Positions 7,916-16,147 of a DNA stretch of 64,000 nt are shown here, in pieces. A program made the position numbers and the translations under genes. Source of the stretch: CAVYGN01 sp963796325 (GTDB taxonomy: Bacteria; Spirochaetota; Brevinematia; Brevinematales; JAOACQ01); contig CAWCLF010000001.1 of NCBI GenBank assembly GCA_963796325.1, positions 1,178,001-1,242,000 of the forward strand, read 5' to 3'. The first letter of the stretch is position 1; each line of letters begins with the position of its first letter. The notes under the pieces are model-generated. The model did not search any database. It had not been told where the DNA came from and worked only from the letters and a program-made list of their open reading frames with translations.

Positions 7916-8668
7916 ATGATTAAAAGAACCATGCTGCCGGGTTTACTGGTTTTTCTATGCGCATCAGCCGTATTTTCAACCGATTTCAGGGAGTGCTTTA
8001 GCCTGAACAGTTTCTACGATTCATCGCTTGCCGATACTCAGGTTAAGATCGGCGAATACGAAAAGAAACTCCTGGTCAATCCCGGCGATTATTATGCGGA
8101 TCTTGCCATCGGCATATTATACGAGGATATTTCGGCGTCGGGCAGAAACCCCGATCCTTCGTATTCAATTAATGTTGTAAAGTATACGGAAAAGTTCCTC
8201 AGACGATCTCCGGACGATCCGTTCGCCATGGTCTATCTTGGTTTAGGGCATTCCCTCGTTTGCCGTGATTCTACAAATAAGTTAACACAGTATTTTGAAA
8301 TCAATAATGCCATATCGATATTCGATAAGGCTGTATATTTGGCCGGCGGCAGGGACATTGAGTGGTTCGTGAGATACATGAGGGGCAATTTCTTTATGAA
8401 CCTTCCCGAATCGTTCAATAAAACGAAATACGCTTCGGATGATTTCGAATTTGTCCTGAAAGCTTATTCAATTGATCCCGGCCTGGAAAGCTATATGATC
8501 GTCACATATTATTACCTGGGAGAATTGAAAAAATCAAAAGGCGATATCGATAAGGCTGTCGATTTCTGGAATAAATCGGTCGCCCTGAATCAAAAATTGA
8601 AACTTAACGTCATGGATGCGGCAAAAGCCCGGAAGGAACTCGATATTTTCAGCTCTGAAAGCAATTAA
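7916..8668 (+). CDS. Exported TPR-like protein, first gene of envelope ABC operon
   Basis: 250 residues. Residues 1-21 are a cleavable-looking signal peptide. The rest is mostly helical with TPR-like spacing of small and aromatic residues, for instance D-L-A-I-G-I-L-Y-E-D (about 60-69) and Y-Y-Y-L-G-E-L-K-K-S-K-G-D-I-D-K-A (about 200-216). It has no lipobox. It starts a co-directional run with the ABC ATPase, two permeases, a LolA-like protein and a barrel protein, with gaps of 13-35 bp. A periplasmic adaptor role is inferred. Confidence 0.6.
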   Translation: MIKRTMLPGLLVFLCASAVFSTDFRECFSLNSFYDSSLADTQVKIGEYEKKLLVNPGDYYADLAIGILYEDISASGRNPDPSYSINVVKYTEKFLRRSPDDPFAMVYLGLGHSLVCRDSTNKLTQYFEINNAISIFDKAVYLAGGRDIEWFVRYMRGNFFMNLPESFNKTKYASDDFEFVLKAYSIDPGLESYMIVTYYYLGELKKSKGDIDKAVDFWNKSVALNQKLKLNVMDAAKARKELDIFSSESN

Positions 8669-8696
8669 CGGCAACTATCCGGCAAGGAGGACAAAA

Positions 8697-9359
8697 ATGT
8701 TTATCAGTTTGAAGAATATCTCCAAAAAATTCATGATGGACAAGGTTGAACTTCAGGCGCTATCGAATGTCAATCTTGATATTGAAAAGGGAGAGTTCAT
8801 CTGCCTGATGGGGCCGAGCGGCGCAGGTAAATCCACATTGCTTAACATAATAGGATGCATCGAAAACCCGACTGCAGGCGAAGTGAATATCCATGGCGAA
8901 CCTGTAAAAAAAATGACCGATAAAGAGCTTTCGTTATTCAGGAATAAACACATCGGCTACATCTTCCAGAGCTTCAACCTGATTTCAGTGCTCGATGTTT
9001 ATGAGAATGTAGAATATCCCCTTATGATCCGCGGGAAAAAAGTCGACAGGGACAAAGTCTTAAGCGTGATCGAATCCGTGGGATTGAAGGATCACCGGAG
9101 GCACAGGCCTGACGAGCTCTCGGGCGGGCAGCGCCAGAGGGTAGCCGTGGCGCGCGCCCTTGTAACCGAACCTGATATTATCATAGCGGATGAACCGACA
9201 GCCAATCTCGATTCGAAGACCGGCAGCATGATAGTAAATCTGCTTCTTGAATTGAATCAAATAAAAAAAACCACTTTCCTCTTTTCAACCCATGATAATG
9301 AAATAGCTAAAGCTGCAAGAAGGATAATCCATATCCTGGATGGAGAAATTCAGAACTGA
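8697..9359 (+). CDS. ABC transporter ATPase, LolD/MacB type
   Basis: 220 residues from the ATG at 8697, chosen because AAGGAGG lies 6 bp upstream; a longer frame starting earlier overlaps the previous gene without a ribosome binding site. Walker A is G-P-S-G-A-G-K-S-T (39-47). The Q-loop F-Q-S-F-N-L, the signature L-S-G-G-Q-R-Q-R, Walker B I-I-I-A-D-E-P-T and the H-loop S-T-H-D follow in order. The family energises FtsX-type permeases in lipoprotein release (LolCDE) or MacB-like export. The two next genes supply the permeases. Confidence 0.92.
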   Translation: MFISLKNISKKFMMDKVELQALSNVNLDIEKGEFICLMGPSGAGKSTLLNIIGCIENPTAGEVNIHGEPVKKMTDKELSLFRNKHIGYIFQSFNLISVLDVYENVEYPLMIRGKKVDRDKVLSVIESVGLKDHRRHRPDELSGGQRQRVAVARALVTEPDIIIADEPTANLDSKTGSMIVNLLLELNQIKKTTFLFSTHDNEIAKAARRIIHILDGEIQN

Positions 9360-9372
9360 AGGGGCGGAATAA

Positions 9373-10596
9373 ATGATCTATTTGATTATAGGTTTCAGAA
9401 ATATAATTAAGAACCTGCGGAAGAGCCTGCTTACTTTTTTGACGATATGTTTCGGCCTAGCCGCGTTATTCGTTTACAGCGGTTCCAACACTCAAATGTT
9501 CAGGCAGTTCCGCGACTATGTGATAAACAAGCAGTACGGAAGTTTCCAAATTCATTTCAAAGGCTACGGCGAATTCGGCAAAAAATACCCTTTCGATTAC
9601 CTCATAACGAATTATTCAAAAATTGCCGGCGATTTAATGAAGATCAAGGGGATTGGATATCTCGCACCGAGGTTGTGGTTTACAGGGATTATTTCAGGCG
9701 ATTCCAACAGCACCGTTGTAAAGGGATTTGCCTGCGACCCTGAAGCGGAATCGAAAATGGAATACGGCAAAATCGACGAAGGGGATTTTCTCGATTCCGG
9801 TCCGGTTTCGGAAGCCGTACTGGGTTTCGGCGCGATACGGAAATTATCCGGCAAAACCGGAGACACATTCACAATATTGTCCGGCATGAAAAACGGAGGA
9901 TTCTCGGGAATAGATTTAAAAATCACCGGGATTAAAAAGGGATACGGCGAAAGCGACATAATGAATAATATGCTCATCATCGCAAAATTGAAGAATATAC
10001 AAAAGCTGGAAGACGTACCCGACTCGGCCGATACCGTTATCGTCCAGCTTGAAAAAGACGGGGATTTCAGTAAAGTTGAAAAGGAGCTTGCCGGATTATG
10101 CGGTATTGACGGCCTGGAATATAAAAGATGGGACGATCTGGCAGTATTTTACCAAAGGGCAAAAGACGTTTTTGATATGAATGAAACTGTCCTGACGTGT
10201 ATTATACTCCTGATATCCGTTTTTATCATAATTAACACGATGTATATGAACTTTATGGAAAGAATAAGGGAAATCGGAACTGTCAGGGCCCTGGGGACGA
10301 CCAGGGGACAGGTAGGAAGGATCTTTATTTCTGAAAGTATCGCTATCGGAATTATCGGGGGATTATCAGGGATAATACTTGGAATCATTGCGGCAATAAT
10401 AATCGATATATGCGGAGGAATTTACCATGCGCCGACCGTTTTTAATAAAACGGCGTATTATACATTGATAAGGCCCGATGCGGCTGTTATTTTTATTTAC
10501 TGGGTTTTATTCATCTTTGCATCGGTCATTTCCGCAGTCGTAACTTCCCTGCGCGCGGCAGGTCTTTCCATAGCGGACGCGTTAAGATGGAATTAG
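9373..10596 (+). CDS. FtsX/LolC-type ABC permease 1
   Basis: 407 residues. A first TM (about 18-38) is followed by a large periplasmic domain (about 40-265) and three C-terminal TMs (about 270-295, 320-345, 370-395), the standard MacB_PCD/FtsX layout. The cytoplasmic-side motif M-E-R-I-R-E-I-G-T-V-R-A-L-G-T (about 292-306) is the coupling region of the family. It ends with A-D-A-L-R-W, as does the next gene, showing that the two are paralogues forming a likely heterodimer. Substrates are probably lipoproteins or hydrophobic envelope compounds, by analogy only. Confidence 0.9.
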   Translation: MIYLIIGFRNIIKNLRKSLLTFLTICFGLAALFVYSGSNTQMFRQFRDYVINKQYGSFQIHFKGYGEFGKKYPFDYLITNYSKIAGDLMKIKGIGYLAPRLWFTGIISGDSNSTVVKGFACDPEAESKMEYGKIDEGDFLDSGPVSEAVLGFGAIRKLSGKTGDTFTILSGMKNGGFSGIDLKITGIKKGYGESDIMNNMLIIAKLKNIQKLEDVPDSADTVIVQLEKDGDFSKVEKELAGLCGIDGLEYKRWDDLAVFYQRAKDVFDMNETVLTCIILLISVFIIINTMYMNFMERIREIGTVRALGTTRGQVGRIFISESIAIGIIGGLSGIILGIIAAIIIDICGGIYHAPTVFNKTAYYTLIRPDAAVIFIYWVLFIFASVISAVVTSLRAAGLSIADALRWN

Positions 10597-10612
10597 GGAA
10601 AGGGAGATAATT

Positions 10613-11833
10613 ATGTTCTATCTGAAATCAGGTTTAAGAAATATTATAAAGAATAAAAGAAGGTCCCTGTTGACCGTGATGACCTTGTCGCTGGGTCTTT
10701 CATGCCTGTGCCTTGCGGGCGGCTTTGTAAATTATTGTTTATGGGGACTGAGAGAATCGATAATAAACGGCGGAGCAGGGCATTTCCAGATCTATAAAAA
10801 AGGTTTTAAAGAATCCGGAGGAGACGATACCTATCATTATCTGATCGGCAATTATAAGCATTACATCAGGAAGTTTTCCAGGATACCGGGAATCAAGTTC
10901 ATCGCCCCGCGCCTGTCTTTTACGGGATTGATCTCCTCGGCGGACAGAAGCACCGTTATCATGGGACATGGCGGCTGGACGGAAGAGGAAAAAAGCCTCA
11001 CGGCCTTTTCAACTATCGATAAAGGCGGTTTTATATCGGAGAAAGAACTTTTCCGGGTACTCCTGGGCGGAGGGGCCGCAAACCTTGCTTCTCTCGACGC
11101 CGGGGATCCCTGCACTATATCGGTTACTCTTAACGGAGGCGGGATAAATGCCATGGACTTTTCAGTCAGCGGCATATTAAGGAACCAGCTCGAAGAGATG
11201 GAAAACGTATACGCTTTAATACCGCTTGATACGGCTCAAAAACTGCTGAACGTTTCCAATTCGGCGGATACTTTAATTATAATGCTTGCTAAAACCGAAT
11301 CGGCCATTGCCGCCGAAAAAGAGATAAATAAAATTTGCGAAGATAACGGACTTGAATACAGGAGATGGGACCAGATCGTGCCTTATTACCAGGGAGCAAG
11401 CGAATTTTATTCTTCGGCAATGAATGTGGCCCTGGCCGTGATACTGGTTATTGTGATATTCGCAGTTGCCAATACGATGCTTATGTCGATGTTCGAACGG
11501 ATCAGGGAGATCGGCACAATGAGGTCTCTTGGAACCTCCGGCCTGCAGGTTATAAAATTATTTGCATCTGAAAGCCTTTTATTGGCGGCTGCCGGAGGAA
11601 TATTGGGGATCGGCCTGGCATATTTATTTTCTTCACTGATCAACGGCCTGGGCGGCATACCCCTCCCTCCGCCTCCCGGGAACTCGAAATCATACAAAGG
11701 ACTGATCTTTTTAAGCGGTATCGATATCGCAGTCGATTATATTATTTTTTTATGCGTATCCGCTGCCGCGAGTCTTTATCCTTCGTTTAAAGCGATAAGA
11801 ATTTCCATCGCAGATTCCCTGAGATGGATTTAA
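10613..11833 (+). CDS. FtsX/LolE-type ABC permease 2
   Basis: 406 residues, paralogous to the preceding permease along the whole length: R-N-I-I-K-N near the N-terminus, F-E-R-I-R-E-I-G-T-M-R-S-L-G-T (about 290-304) and A-D-S-L-R-W at the end. One N-terminal and three C-terminal TMs flank a periplasmic domain. A proline and glycine run (P-L-P-P-P-P-G-N, about 347-354) sits in the loop before the last TM. The spacing of 16 bp from the previous gene supports co-expression as one transporter. Confidence 0.9.
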   Translation: MFYLKSGLRNIIKNKRRSLLTVMTLSLGLSCLCLAGGFVNYCLWGLRESIINGGAGHFQIYKKGFKESGGDDTYHYLIGNYKHYIRKFSRIPGIKFIAPRLSFTGLISSADRSTVIMGHGGWTEEEKSLTAFSTIDKGGFISEKELFRVLLGGGAANLASLDAGDPCTISVTLNGGGINAMDFSVSGILRNQLEEMENVYALIPLDTAQKLLNVSNSADTLIIMLAKTESAIAAEKEINKICEDNGLEYRRWDQIVPYYQGASEFYSSAMNVALAVILVIVIFAVANTMLMSMFERIREIGTMRSLGTSGLQVIKLFASESLLLAAAGGILGIGLAYLFSSLINGLGGIPLPPPPGNSKSYKGLIFLSGIDIAVDYIIFLCVSAAASLYPSFKAIRISIADSLRWI

Positions 11834-11868
11834 ACGCATTTTCGGCATATAAAAAGAGGTAAAATATT

Positions 11869-12609
11869 ATGAAGAAAATCATTATTATCCTGCTGGGAAT
11901 TTTTGCAGCAGCACCGGCCTTTTCAATTACCGCCGACGAAATAGTGCTGAAAGCCGATGACAGCCGGGTAGTGAGCCCTGATTTTGAAATGGAGATCAAT
12001 GTACAGGACTACAAAAATGGAAAGCTGTCCGGAACGGCTTCTTTCAAGGGCTTTGTAAAAGGATTTCTTAAATCCATGGTGGCATATACCGGCCCTGAAA
12101 ATATGAAAGGCAGAAAAATCCTCATGGTTGCCGACGACATGTGGGTTTTTATACCCGGCACTCAGAAACCCGTCCGCCTGACGGCCTCCCAGAGGCTTAT
12201 CGGCCAGGCTTCAAACGGTGATGTTGTAAAAGTCAGGTTTTCCTATGATTACAGCGCGGAACTTGCGGGAGAGGAAAATATAATTGATATCGATTCTCAT
12301 ACCAGGAACTGCTACAGACTCGAACTCTCGTCAAAAAGAAGCGGCGCCGCTTACAGCAAGCTTACTTTATGGGCTGAAAAAGAAACCTTCTATCCCGTAA
12401 AAGCGGAATTTTTCGCCCTCAGCGGGAAAAAACTAAAAACCGCATTTTATAGCCTGATAAAAGAATTCGAGGGAAAGAAAGTAATATCTAAAGCTACCAT
12501 ATTCGACCAGATCATCAGGAGCAACTATACAACCGTAGAGGACACCGGTATGAAAAAAGCCGAAGTTCCGGATATCTATTTTAACAAGCAATACCTGCAA
12601 AGAATGTAA
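11869..12609 (+). CDS. LolA-like outer-membrane lipoprotein-sorting protein
   Basis: 246 residues with a signal peptide (1-20). The mature part looks like the LolA/LppX half-barrel family, with the tell-tale segments M-K-G-R-K-I-L-M-V-A-D-D-M-W-V-F-I-P-G (about 80-98) and L-T-L-W-A-E-K-E-T-F-Y-P-V-K-A-E-F-F (about 164-181). Proteins annotated as outer membrane lipoprotein-sorting protein carry lipids or lipoproteins across the periplasm. Its place after the ABC permeases and before a barrel protein suggests a complete inner-to-outer-membrane route. Confidence 0.85.
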   Translation: MKKIIIILLGIFAAAPAFSITADEIVLKADDSRVVSPDFEMEINVQDYKNGKLSGTASFKGFVKGFLKSMVAYTGPENMKGRKILMVADDMWVFIPGTQKPVRLTASQRLIGQASNGDVVKVRFSYDYSAELAGEENIIDIDSHTRNCYRLELSSKRSGAAYSKLTLWAEKETFYPVKAEFFALSGKKLKTAFYSLIKEFEGKKVISKATIFDQIIRSNYTTVEDTGMKKAEVPDIYFNKQYLQRM

Positions 12610-12640
12610 GCGGAAGGTTTTAAGGAAACCGGAGGATTTA

Positions 12641-13957
12641 ATGGGTATAGCAAGGACGATTTTTTCTACAATATTAACGATCTTCATGGCGGGCTTTCTG
12701 TACTGTGAGACTAACGAAAACGGAAGCTTCGATACAGCATATAAAGCAGAGATATTCAATACAGAAACCTTTACATCGTTCGACAGCAAACTTGACCCGG
12801 ATAATGTTTTCGGCTCATACTCGGGGTTAACGGGCGAACTCAAATATTACCTGGATTTCAATGCGAAATCTGAAGAGTTTGCATTCAGGGCGTCCGACAT
12901 AGGGTTACTTTTAGACGTCACCAACGGAAAGTTTACCAACAGGGTGACGGAGGATTACATATCCTGCCACCCCGGCACATTTTTCCTCGACGCGGGGAAA
13001 AAAAAGATAACCCAGTCGGTAAGTTTCCTTGTTTCGCCGATAGATTTCCTGTTATACGGCGACAACGACATTTCAAAGAACCAGACCTACAATCTCCAGT
13101 TTAAAGAAGGAAAATATATGGCTAACATGGACTGGTATTCCGACTTCGGCATCTTCGGCCTGTGCTATGTGCCGAGGATTGATTTTACCAACGACGCAGT
13201 CGCTTATTTTTCGAGACAGCAGGCGGAGGAAGAGGAATTCCGCTATAATATCACATTATCCGGAGCGGATGCCGGACTTGCTTTGAATTACGATACGAAC
13301 TGGAGCGCGGGAGCCGACGTGTCTTTAACGATCGGCGACTATATAGAAGTGCATGCCGAGGGCGCGTACACGCGGAACGCCGCACGTGCGGGGTTCGGCA
13401 CAAATATGATCATGACAGGTTTCGATCCTTCGAGGATGCAGTATATATATTCGGGGTTTCTTACCAATACACGGGAAATATTAACCAATGTCTATAGAAT
13501 TGTCCTGGGAGGCGCCTATAACGGCGAATATTTTTCAATAATGACTGAATATTATTACAATACTGCCGGATACGATACGATACAATGGAACGGCATCAGA
13601 AACTCGATAAAAGATTTCAGGCATAATTACGACAACGATCAGGGCGGAGTACTGAGCGTTCCGAATCTCGGAATATTGTCCCAATTTATGACCAATTTCA
13701 ATGTCCTTGATTTTTGCAGGGACTATGCCATGATAAGGGTTTCCAATCCGCCGTCCCAGAATATCGGTCTAGCCTGGATTACCCTGATAAACCTGGACGA
13801 CCTGAGCGGCATGGAGATATTTACCGCAAGCTGCAGCGGCTGGGACAATTTGACATTAACCTGCGAATTTGCTTTTAATTTCGGGGATGACTACTCTGAA
13901 ATCAAGCTCCTCGGTCAGGACTGGTCGGCCGGCCTCGAGGTCGATCTCTCCTTTTGA
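12641..13957 (+). CDS. Outer-membrane beta-barrel protein (function unknown)
   Basis: 438 residues. A signal peptide (about 1-22, ending near Y-C-E) precedes a long stretch of alternating hydrophobic/polar beta-strand pattern with many aromatic residues, and the chain ends in F, as expected for a barrel inserted by BamA. The family is not one I can name; proteins in this position are often called DUF1302-like or hypothetical. GGAGG lies 8 bp before the ATG. It is the last gene of the envelope operon, and its 3' end overlaps a convergent gene by 56 bp. Confidence 0.6.
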   Translation: MGIARTIFSTILTIFMAGFLYCETNENGSFDTAYKAEIFNTETFTSFDSKLDPDNVFGSYSGLTGELKYYLDFNAKSEEFAFRASDIGLLLDVTNGKFTNRVTEDYISCHPGTFFLDAGKKKITQSVSFLVSPIDFLLYGDNDISKNQTYNLQFKEGKYMANMDWYSDFGIFGLCYVPRIDFTNDAVAYFSRQQAEEEEFRYNITLSGADAGLALNYDTNWSAGADVSLTIGDYIEVHAEGAYTRNAARAGFGTNMIMTGFDPSRMQYIYSGFLTNTREILTNVYRIVLGGAYNGEYFSIMTEYYYNTAGYDTIQWNGIRNSIKDFRHNYDNDQGGVLSVPNLGILSQFMTNFNVLDFCRDYAMIRVSNPPSQNIGLAWITLINLDDLSGMEIFTASCSGWDNLTLTCEFAFNFGDDYSEIKLLGQDWSAGLEVDLSF

Positions 13958-14324
13958 TGAAATCCCTGACATTTAAAATAATGCTCACTGAGAAAGTAAA
14001 TAAGAAAACAATCAGTGTTGCCGTCATAACCGTATTTTCCGGGAAATTGACGCCGGTATATTGAAGAAGAAGAAAGTGAATATAGGAATTGGATATATCC
14101 CTGTAGCCGAGCATTTCCCTGACCTTCCAGTGCCAGTCCGTGCAGAAGCAGTAACCCCATCCGTAAAAGATCCCCAGGACGAACCATGAAAAGGCGGTCA
14201 GCGATTGTGTTATTAAATTCAGCCGCCTTGTCTTTTTGGGGATCCAGCCGAAGATGTTGAAAAGGACAAGAAGCGAGTGAAAAACGATAAAGAAAATATC
14301 CAGGATTTTATAAATATTAATCAA
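13902..14324 (-). CDS. DUF2784-like membrane protein
   Basis: 140 residues with four predicted membrane segments. The segment G-I-F-Y-G-W-G-Y-C-F-C-T-D-W-H-W (about 51-66) matches the characteristic Cys-containing motif of DUF2784 proteins, whose function is not known. The start is a TTG at 14322-14324 without a clear ribosome binding site, so the true start is uncertain. The last codons overlap the convergent barrel protein gene; the Arg/Pro-rich tail (about 124-140) is encoded in that overlap. Confidence 0.7.
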   Translation of the reverse strand: MINIYKILDIFFIVFHSLLVLFNIFGWIPKKTRRLNLITQSLTAFSWFVLGIFYGWGYCFCTDWHWKVREMLGYRDISNSYIHFLLLQYTGVNFPENTVMTATLIVFLFTFSVSIILNVRDFIKRRDRPRGRPTSPDRGA

Positions 14325-14420
14325 TCTATAGATTATCGGGAACAGGGAATTTTTTGATTAATCCCATATAAAGCATTAGAATAATACAAAAGACCACATG
14401 ACCTGAATAAGAAACGGATA

Positions 14421-15818
14421 ATGATGAAGTTATTTAATGTCGTATTCTTTTTTCTTTTCTTAATATCTGCCAGATTTTATGGAAATGGCCCGCCTCAGGT
14501 AAAAAACGGCATCCTCGACCTGTCCGGCTGGAATTTTGAAAGAAACGGAATTTTAAAGATAACGGACGATTCGGGCCTTAATCTTATACCCGATTCTTAT
14601 GATAAAGAAAAAGATACCGCTTCTTTCAGCGTCACGATCATGCTGCCTCACGGAACAGCGGAGACGGAATACCGGAACAGCCTTGCCCTGATGGTGCAGC
14701 CGATGGTGTCCCCCTATAATTTGTGGATCGATGATAAAATCGCGCTTTCGAACGATTATAATTATATCTCGCACTGGAAGATAAAATATAATTACAGGAG
14801 CGTTATCCTTCCTCTGTCTTTTAACGACACTGTCAGGGTGAAGGTTCGCTTCAACGTATTCGATTATTCAAAAATCAGGATCATCAGGGATCCTATTATA
14901 ATCGGGCAGGAAAAAGACGCCAGGGAATACAGGTGGTGGATATTATTCAGGGAAGGGATCACCGAAGGGACTTTAACTGTTGTTTTTATAATAACAGTAC
15001 TCCTGTTTTTTTTCAGGAAAACCGCGAACTATTCTTTTTTAATGCTGGGCCTTTTTTCATTTTTCCAGGCCCTGAACCTCATCGGCAGGGGAGAGACCCT
15101 GAATTTTCTTTCGGATTTTCCGCCCAATATTCTTATAAGCCTCCAGATGATCTTCCTTTTTGCCAAATTGACGTTTTTAAATGCTTATTTTATGACAGTA
15201 TTCATAAATAAAATTAATAAGGCCGCTGTTATTGCGTTAACAGCCATGACCGTATGTATAAGCGTTTTTTTAATTTTCTCCCTGCCGTCGAGGACGCTTT
15301 TAATAGATTACAGCCTGTTCATATACTATTCGATTCTGACGGCGACACTGGTCTCGTATATCATTATTTCCCTTTTTTACAGGGCAAGGGACAGGGTATT
15401 TTCAACCGTCGTTCTTATAAGCACCGCCGCTTTCCTGGCTTCATTTATTATTTATTTAATCAATTATAAAATCTATATCATCAGTTTTTCAGCGATAATC
15501 AACGGCCAGCAGGACACCCTGAGCTACGGGATAATATTCTTTATATTGACCAATACTTTCTACCTTTATATGAAAGGAACAGGAAAAACTGAAATGAAGG
15601 ACGAACCTTTTCCGGAAGATATTGCGGCAAGATTCAGACTGTCGAAAAGGGAAATCGAGATCCTTAAACTCCTCATAAAAAGATACAGCTACAGGGAAAT
15701 ATCGGATAAACTATTCATCTCCAATAAAACGGTGGAAACGCATGTTTACCATATCTACCAGAAAACAGGGGCCGGCAACAAGCAGGAACTGATAAAGATC
15801 CTCGGTTTGACGCAGTAA
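14421..15818 (+). CDS. Membrane-anchored LuxR-type regulator with 7TM sensor
   Basis: 465 residues. A signal peptide (about 1-21) leads to a periplasmic beta-rich domain (about 25-170) and seven or so membrane segments (about 178-385), matching the 7TMR-DISM layout. The cytoplasmic C-terminus (about 400-465) is a LuxR/GerE helix-turn-helix with L-S-K-R-E-I-E-I-L-K-L-L, Y-R-E-I-S-D-K-L-F-I-S and K-T-V-E-T-H-V-Y-H-I-Y. There is no receiver or kinase domain, so sensing and DNA binding are in one protein. A dyad module fit for such a regulator begins 22 bp after its stop codon and recurs upstream of envelope genes at 1.8 and 5.8 kb. Confidence 0.88.
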   Translation: MMKLFNVVFFFLFLISARFYGNGPPQVKNGILDLSGWNFERNGILKITDDSGLNLIPDSYDKEKDTASFSVTIMLPHGTAETEYRNSLALMVQPMVSPYNLWIDDKIALSNDYNYISHWKIKYNYRSVILPLSFNDTVRVKVRFNVFDYSKIRIIRDPIIIGQEKDAREYRWWILFREGITEGTLTVVFIITVLLFFFRKTANYSFLMLGLFSFFQALNLIGRGETLNFLSDFPPNILISLQMIFLFAKLTFLNAYFMTVFINKINKAAVIALTAMTVCISVFLIFSLPSRTLLIDYSLFIYYSILTATLVSYIIISLFYRARDRVFSTVVLISTAAFLASFIIYLINYKIYIISFSAIINGQQDTLSYGIIFFILTNTFYLYMKGTGKTEMKDEPFPEDIAARFRLSKREIEILKLLIKRYSYREISDKLFISNKTVETHVYHIYQKTGAGNKQELIKILGLTQ

Positions 15819-15839
15819 ATCCCCCGTCTTTTTTAAAAA

Positions 15840-15891
15840 ATCAGTGGAAAACACTGATGCCTGCCTTTTTATTCAGTAAATATTCCTGATT
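15840..15891 (+). promoter_or_regulatory. Two-part operator module, copy 3
   Basis: The perfect dyad ATCAGTGGAAAACACTGAT (15840-15858) is followed after 13 bp by TTCAGTAAATATTCCTGATT (15872-15891). The second box is identical over 20 bp to the one in copy 1. The 47-residue membrane protein gene starts 95 bp downstream, the same distance as between copy 2 and its gene. An AT-rich segment (15900-15925) may hold the -10. Confidence 0.7.
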
Positions 15892-15986
15892 TCCGCCATG
15901 AATTAATTTTTTAAACTATTATTGAAGCGATAAAACAGAGGTCCGGTTTAAAGGCCGGCGAACAAAAACTCCGGGGTCGATAGAAT

Positions 15987-16130
15987 ATGATAAAAACGGT
16001 GATATTATCGGTTTCTCTAGCGTTATTATTTATATCCTTTCTATACCGGGGCGTTATATGGCCGGGCCTTTTGTTTTTTATACTGGGGCTGTCGGGAACG
16101 CTGTATGTCATTAAAAAATTATTCGGTTGA
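15987..16130 (+). CDS. 47-residue membrane protein, copy B
   Basis: ATG at 15987 to TGA at 16128-16130, 47 residues. It begins M-I-K-T-V-I-L and ends G-L-S-G-T-L-Y-V-I-K-K-L-F-G. Two hydrophobic segments flank Y-R-G-V-I-W-P. It has the same length and pattern as the protein at 1551-1694, and the same upstream DNA module. The ribosome binding site is weak (GGGG about 10 bp upstream). Its position after the LuxR-type gene makes it a likely target, or partner, of that regulator. No known family could be assigned. Confidence 0.75.
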   Translation: MIKTVILSVSLALLFISFLYRGVIWPGLLFFILGLSGTLYVIKKLFG

Positions 16131-16147
16131 AAAACAAGCTGGCGCTC

